Below, one piece after another: positions 6,030 to 9,016 of a stretch of DNA of 9,016 bases; positions within the stretch are counted from its first letter, which is position 1; each line of letters begins with the position of its first letter. The stretch comes from Gammaproteobacteria bacterium. GTDB lineage: Bacteria > Pseudomonadota > Gammaproteobacteria > Steroidobacterales > MnTg04. The notes beneath the pieces were generated by a model that saw nothing but the letters and a program-made list of their open reading frames with translations, was not told where the DNA came from and ran no database searches. A program made the translations under genes and the position numbers. Where the stretch lies: contig JAPUHG010000312.1 in NCBI GenBank assembly GCA_027297845.1, positions 1 through 9,016 of the forward strand, written 5' to 3'.

Positions 6030-7940
6030 GTGTCCAGCAAAAAGAAATTGAGTTCCAGGCTAAGTACTGAAATCACCAGGCGAGATTTCCTCGGTGGCGT
6101 GCTGATCGGCGCCGGTGCGGCCTTGCTATCGGCGCCGGCGCCATTATTCGCAGCAAAAGCCCGCCCAAAAGAAGTCTTTTCCGATCCCTGGACCGGTTTT
6201 GGCGGTGTCGGGGATTATGCGCGTTCCAATGGCAACACGGCGGCGGTCAGCCAGGCCGCCCACTTAATCCGCGATGGTCATGCGCCAGCACTGGCAGAGA
6301 CGGCCGAGGATACCGGCGAGATATTCGACCTGATCGTGATCGGCGGTGGCTTCGCCGGTCATGCTGCGGCCTTTCAGTTTCACAAGAAGCATGGCGTCGA
6401 TGGACGCTGCCTGATTCTCGATAATCACCCGATTTTTGGCGGTGAAGCCAAACAAAACGAATTCGATGTCGATGGATATCGGCTATACGGACCGCAATGT
6501 TCAAATGGCTTCGGTCTGCCTACCGGGCGCGATGGCCTGTCCGATGAAATATGGAAAGTCACCGGCATGCCGACCGGGTTTGAGTTTGCAGAACCGGCGT
6601 TCGGCAGCTCGAAAGTAGATGCTCCGCTGGATAGCTTCGAGACCATGTACTGGGCCGAACGCAGATTCGATACCGGCTATTTTTTCAAAGACTCCGGTTG
6701 GGTTAAAAACCCCTGGCGCGACGAGCTGCGAAACACGCCGTGGCCGGACGGTTTCAGGAAAGACATGATTCGCGCTTTTGAGCAGCGCAAGAAATACTAC
6801 CAGGGCGATGATTTCGATCGCTGGCTCGACAGCATGTCCTACAAGGACTTGCTGGAAAAAGAGATGGGCCTCGACCCGGGCGTGGCGGAATTCATTGACC
6901 CGATACTCGCAATCAGCAGTTATGGTCTTTCCAGTGACGTGATATCCGCCTATGCCGCCTATTTGCTGGCATTGCCGGGAACGACCGCCTATGGATCGTT
7001 CGATTTGCTTGATCCGTCACGGGAAGTCAGCTTTAGTTTCCCTGGTGGCAATGCCGGTTATTTGCGGCATATCGTCAGGTACTTGATACCCGATGCGATC
7101 GAAGGTGGGGAATCTTCCGAGGACACCTTGAACAATGCGGTGAATTTTACCGCCCTGGATCGACCCGAAAATCCGGTCAGCGAACGGCTTGAAGCGACGG
7201 TGATCGATGTCCGCCATGAAGGGCCTGTCGATAGCGCCGACTACGTTCGGGTGGCTTATTACCAGGATGGCAAGGTTCGGAGTCTTCGTGCGAAAGCCGC
7301 CGTACTGTCGATCGGCGGCTGGGTTGCACGCAATATCGTCAGCGACCTGCCAGTTGAAATTGCCGCAGCTTACGATGAATTTCATCATGGCCCGGTACTG
7401 GTCGTGAATGTTGCTTTACGAAACTGGAAATTCCTCGACCGGCTTGGCATCTCCTCGGCGCGGTGGTTCGAAGGTTTCGGTACTTTCTGCTCGATACGCC
7501 GACCGATGATCACCGGTGATAGCCAGCAACCCTTCGACCCGGCCAAACCGACGGTCATGACTTTTTATGTGCCGTTCAATTATCCGGGTCACGGAATCAA
7601 GGAGCAGGGCGTATTAGCGCGAAATGAGTTGTTGTCGAAATCCTATGCTGAGTATGAAACGGAAATCCGGCAACAGATGACCCGAATGTTTGGCTCAGCC
7701 GGGTTCGATGAGCAACGCGATATCGCCGGCATCGTTCTCAATCGCTGGGGGCACGCTTTTATTGCTCCACAACCGGGTTTCTATTTTGGCAAGGACGGGC
7801 AGCCGGCACCCAAGGACGTGGTGCGAAAAGGCTTTGGCCGGATTCAATTTGGTCATTCGGAGCTAGGCGCGAGGATGAATTATCGCAACGCGATTACAGA
7901 AGGCGGCAGGGCGGCCGACCAGGTGATGGCAAAATTCTAA
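6030..7940 (+). CDS. Tat-exported FAD-dependent oxidoreductase, spermidine dehydrogenase-like
   Basis: The 636-residue product has a Tat signal (TRRDFLGG at 16-23, hydrophobic run, AxA-type site near residues 40-42). A Rossmann dinucleotide-binding motif follows, VIGGGFAGHAAA (glycines 105-107 and 110), with D131 closing the second strand in LILDNHPIFGGEAKQNEF. The C-terminus (NYRNAITEGGRAADQV, about 616-631) has the family's last FAD-contact pattern. Length, Tat signal and the LDNH..FGGEAK.NEF block resemble Pseudomonas SpdH, which cleaves spermidine oxidatively in the periplasm. The substrate here is unproven, and many environmental homologues are annotated only as NAD(P)/FAD-binding. The start is GTG 6030-6032, needed to keep a normal Tat n-region, but no Shine-Dalgarno precedes it. 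Translation may depend on the upstream TPR gene, whose stop is 23 bp away, so the two are probably an operon. Confidence 0.88.
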   Translation: MSSKKKLSSRLSTEITRRDFLGGVLIGAGAALLSAPAPLFAAKARPKEVFSDPWTGFGGVGDYARSNGNTAAVSQAAHLIRDGHAPALAETAEDTGEIFDLIVIGGGFAGHAAAFQFHKKHGVDGRCLILDNHPIFGGEAKQNEFDVDGYRLYGPQCSNGFGLPTGRDGLSDEIWKVTGMPTGFEFAEPAFGSSKVDAPLDSFETMYWAERRFDTGYFFKDSGWVKNPWRDELRNTPWPDGFRKDMIRAFEQRKKYYQGDDFDRWLDSMSYKDLLEKEMGLDPGVAEFIDPILAISSYGLSSDVISAYAAYLLALPGTTAYGSFDLLDPSREVSFSFPGGNAGYLRHIVRYLIPDAIEGGESSEDTLNNAVNFTALDRPENPVSERLEATVIDVRHEGPVDSADYVRVAYYQDGKVRSLRAKAAVLSIGGWVARNIVSDLPVEIAAAYDEFHHGPVLVVNVALRNWKFLDRLGISSARWFEGFGTFCSIRRPMITGDSQQPFDPAKPTVMTFYVPFNYPGHGIKEQGVLARNELLSKSYAEYETEIRQQMTRMFGSAGFDEQRDIAGIVLNRWGHAFIAPQPGFYFGKDGQPAPKDVVRKGFGRIQFGHSELGARMNYRNAITEGGRAADQVMAKF

Positions 7941-7956
7941 CAATTCAAGCTGTTGC

Positions 7957-8496
7957 TTATTTCTCGGGTGGCGTCTCGCTCTCGTACCAGACCTTATCCT
8001 CGGTATACAACTCATCTTCCTCGAGGCCTAGTTTCTCGAGGGTGCCTGATTTCTCTGCATGCTCCCTGACCAGACGATCGCAGACGTAGTCAAAGTAAGT
8101 AGTGGAGCCATCGAATTCATCGATGACTTCAGCCGTCGATCGACGATCGCGCTCCTCTCTTTTGTCATCGCTAACCGCTGGAGCCACGGGCCCACCCGTT
8201 TCTTCACTGCGCCGGGGGCCACTGCGCCGATCTACATAGTGCTGATACTGGCAGTCACAGGTTTCAACGTCACAGTCTTCCAGCGGCATGGCCGGAGCCT
8301 CCTTCGACAGGAAACGAATGCCCTTCAGGGCGCTCGCCGTAACGCAGGAGTTTGCAGAGGATTTTATGGATACGGCGTGGTATGGGCTCGCCGGTGCTTT
8401 CTTGTCTTTGTGATCCGGACGAGACTGATCCACCGTCTTGCCCTTCAAAACGGACTGGAGGATTCTGAAAACGCCAGTGGGGCTGGTGGTACCCAT
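7957..8496 (-). CDS. Conserved hypothetical protein with CxC...H cluster
   Basis: The 179-residue product has no membrane segment or signal peptide. The recognisable block is residues 51-96: C51, ALKGIRFLSKEAPAMPLEDC (56-75), then C80, C82, H86 and DRRSGPRR (89-96). I recall this CxxxxLxGxRFL..EAPxLPLxxC....CxCxYxHxxDRR arrangement in uncharacterised proteobacterial proteins. The C/C/C/H spacing suggests a metal-binding or redox site, but that is inference. The N-terminal 45 residues are basic and low-complexity. The C-terminal part is strongly acidic, with EEDELYTED near 159-167 and a further Cys (C139). The start is ATG 8496-8494 with a weak GAGA purine stretch upstream. The gene converges on the SpdH-like gene with only 16 bp between stops and no obvious terminator. 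No function is assigned. Confidence 0.75.
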   Translation of the reverse strand: MGTTSPTGVFRILQSVLKGKTVDQSRPDHKDKKAPASPYHAVSIKSSANSCVTASALKGIRFLSKEAPAMPLEDCDVETCDCQYQHYVDRRSGPRRSEETGGPVAPAVSDDKREERDRRSTAEVIDEFDGSTTYFDYVCDRLVREHAEKSGTLEKLGLEEDELYTEDKVWYESETPPEK

Positions 8497-8589
8497 AAAA
8501 TTTCTCTGAGTTGTATGCCGCGTCTATTCTGCACAGCCTCGTATCACGATCCCGGAAGTATTTCACATTAGCAAAAGATTTTGTAACAG

Positions 8590-8616
8590 ATCGTACCCGG
8601 GTATACGATATTTTTT
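8590..8616. repeat. Nested palindrome in the 8497-8706 intergenic gap
   Basis: ATCGTA (8590-8595) and TACGAT (8604-8609) are inverted arms around a centre that includes the perfect 10-bp palindrome TACCCGGGTA (8594-8603). A T-run follows at 8611-8616. It is upstream of the hypothetical gene and downstream of nothing on the plus strand, so an operator is as likely as a weak terminator. The remainder of this gap holds no ORF or RNA gene I recognise. Confidence 0.4.
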
Positions 8617-8651
8617 GGGTGTAAATAGGGTGTTTGTGCTATCGCCCAACA

Positions 8652-8677
8652 AAAAAGCCCGCGATAGCAGGCTTTTT
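8652..8677. terminator. Intrinsic terminator behind the outer-membrane protein gene
   Basis: The arms AAAAAGCCCGC (8652-8662) and GCAGGCTTTTT (8667-8677) pair over 11 bp with one mismatch, around a GATA loop. On the minus strand it ends in a T6 run and lies about 30 bp after the stop of the outer-membrane protein gene. It could act in both directions. Confidence 0.88.
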
Positions 8678-8706
8678 CGTTTGTCTCCGGTTGTCCTGGT
8701 GCTTGC

Positions 8707-9016
8707 TCAGAAATTGAAACTCAGGCCAATCGATACGACCGGATAGGCCTTGTAGTTGCTCAGGGCGCTTTGTAGCTCAGTCGTTTCAGCTACGAGATCG
8801 GCCTGGAAATTCGGATCGCCACTGATTGGGCCACTCGCGGTCATGCCGACTATAGGTTCGTCCTGCCAAAGCACACCAACGTCAAAATTCAGGCCAAGGG
8901 TGTTGGCTATCCGAAAGTCGGCGCCAACGCCCAGGTATGGAGCGGTCTTTTTGAATTTTACCGAAGCATTGAGGGTGCCAACTTCGGCGGCTGTGTAAGT
9001 CATGCCACCAATGTTA
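8707..9016 (-). CDS. Outer-membrane beta-barrel protein, C-terminal fragment
   Basis: The frame is open from the right edge to a TGA at 8709-8707, giving about 103 residues of C-terminus; the internal Met at 9003 is not the real start because the frame continues NIGG upstream of it. The sequence alternates hydrophobic and polar residues as in barrel strands: VKFKKTAPYLGVGADF, then TLGLNFDVGVLWQDEP, then YPVVSIGLSFNF. It ends in Phe, the usual C-terminal signature recognised by the BAM machinery. The pattern APYLGxG...FDxGVLxQxxP...YPVVSxGLSFxF, with a helical stretch (NFQADLVAETTELQSALSNYK) between strands, is familiar from uncharacterised proteobacterial outer-membrane proteins. Its substrate or role is unknown. 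A strong terminator follows the stop. Confidence 0.8.
   Translation of the reverse strand, partial: NIGGMTYTAAEVGTLNASVKFKKTAPYLGVGADFRIANTLGLNFDVGVLWQDEPIVGMTASGPISGDPNFQADLVAETTELQSALSNYKAYPVVSIGLSFNF

Noticed and set aside
8059..8571. 170-aa plus-strand frame opposite the CxC...H hypothetical gene
   Set aside because: The minus-strand frame carries the familiar RFL..EAP..PL and CxCxYxH block and ends neatly beside the convergent neighbour; the plus frame has no recognisable motif.
1..9016. Defence, toxin-antitoxin, CRISPR, prophage or biosynthetic cluster
   Set aside because: All sizeable genes have housekeeping-type or envelope-type assignments; no paired small toxin/antitoxin genes, repeats with regular spacers, integrase or NTPase-effector architecture was seen.

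Overview
The window reads as an ordinary chromosomal stretch of a gammaproteobacterium, possibly a marine or heterotrophic lineage. The lineage is inferred from protein character only: a YccA-like BI-1 membrane protein, a large inner-membrane TolB-like/TPR protein of a type frequent in environmental Gammaproteobacteria, twin-arginine exported enzymes, a conserved Cys-rich hypothetical protein and a terminal outer-membrane barrel fragment. Coding density is high, no gene-free stretch exceeds 300 bases, and I see no tRNA, rRNA, CRISPR array, transposase or phage gene.

Layout, left to right. (1) The 3' end of a DJ-1/PfpI-family gene runs in from the left edge and converges on a Bax-inhibitor-1/YccA membrane protein gene (minus), with a near-perfect two-way terminator between them. 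(2) A 227-bp divergent intergenic region holds a perfect 14-bp palindrome and leads into a plus-strand gene for a Tat-type lipoprotein metallopeptidase of family M24 (Xaa-Pro aminopeptidase-like, all five metal ligands present). (3) The 271-bp gap to the next, convergent gene is almost entirely filled by a 260-bp non-coding element with 20-bp imperfect terminal inverted repeats and a strong internal hairpin, so it looks like a MITE. (4) A minus-strand arsR-SRPBCC pair follows, with 1-nt overlapping stop and start codons. Its promoter is close to consensus, an inverted repeat sits in the -35/-10 spacer, and the arsR start codon lies so close to the -10 that the mRNA is probably leaderless. (5) Two plus-strand genes 23 bp apart follow: a three-TM TolB-like/TPR protein and a Tat-exported FAD oxidoreductase resembling spermidine dehydrogenase. 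(6) This pair converges, with only 16 bp between stops, on a conserved hypothetical protein with a CxC...H cluster (minus). (7) After a 210-bp gap with a two-way terminator, a minus-strand outer-membrane beta-barrel protein is cut by the right edge.

Functionally the window suggests envelope and amine or peptide metabolism: two Tat-exported enzymes (an M24 peptidase lipoprotein and a polyamine-oxidase-like flavoprotein), the latter paired with an inner-membrane sensor or scaffold protein whose C-terminal domains are predicted to be periplasmic. The arsR-SRPBCC unit is probably autoregulated. I found no convincing evidence of a wholly new multi-gene system. The most unusual signals are the MITE-like element and the compact leaderless arsR promoter/operator.
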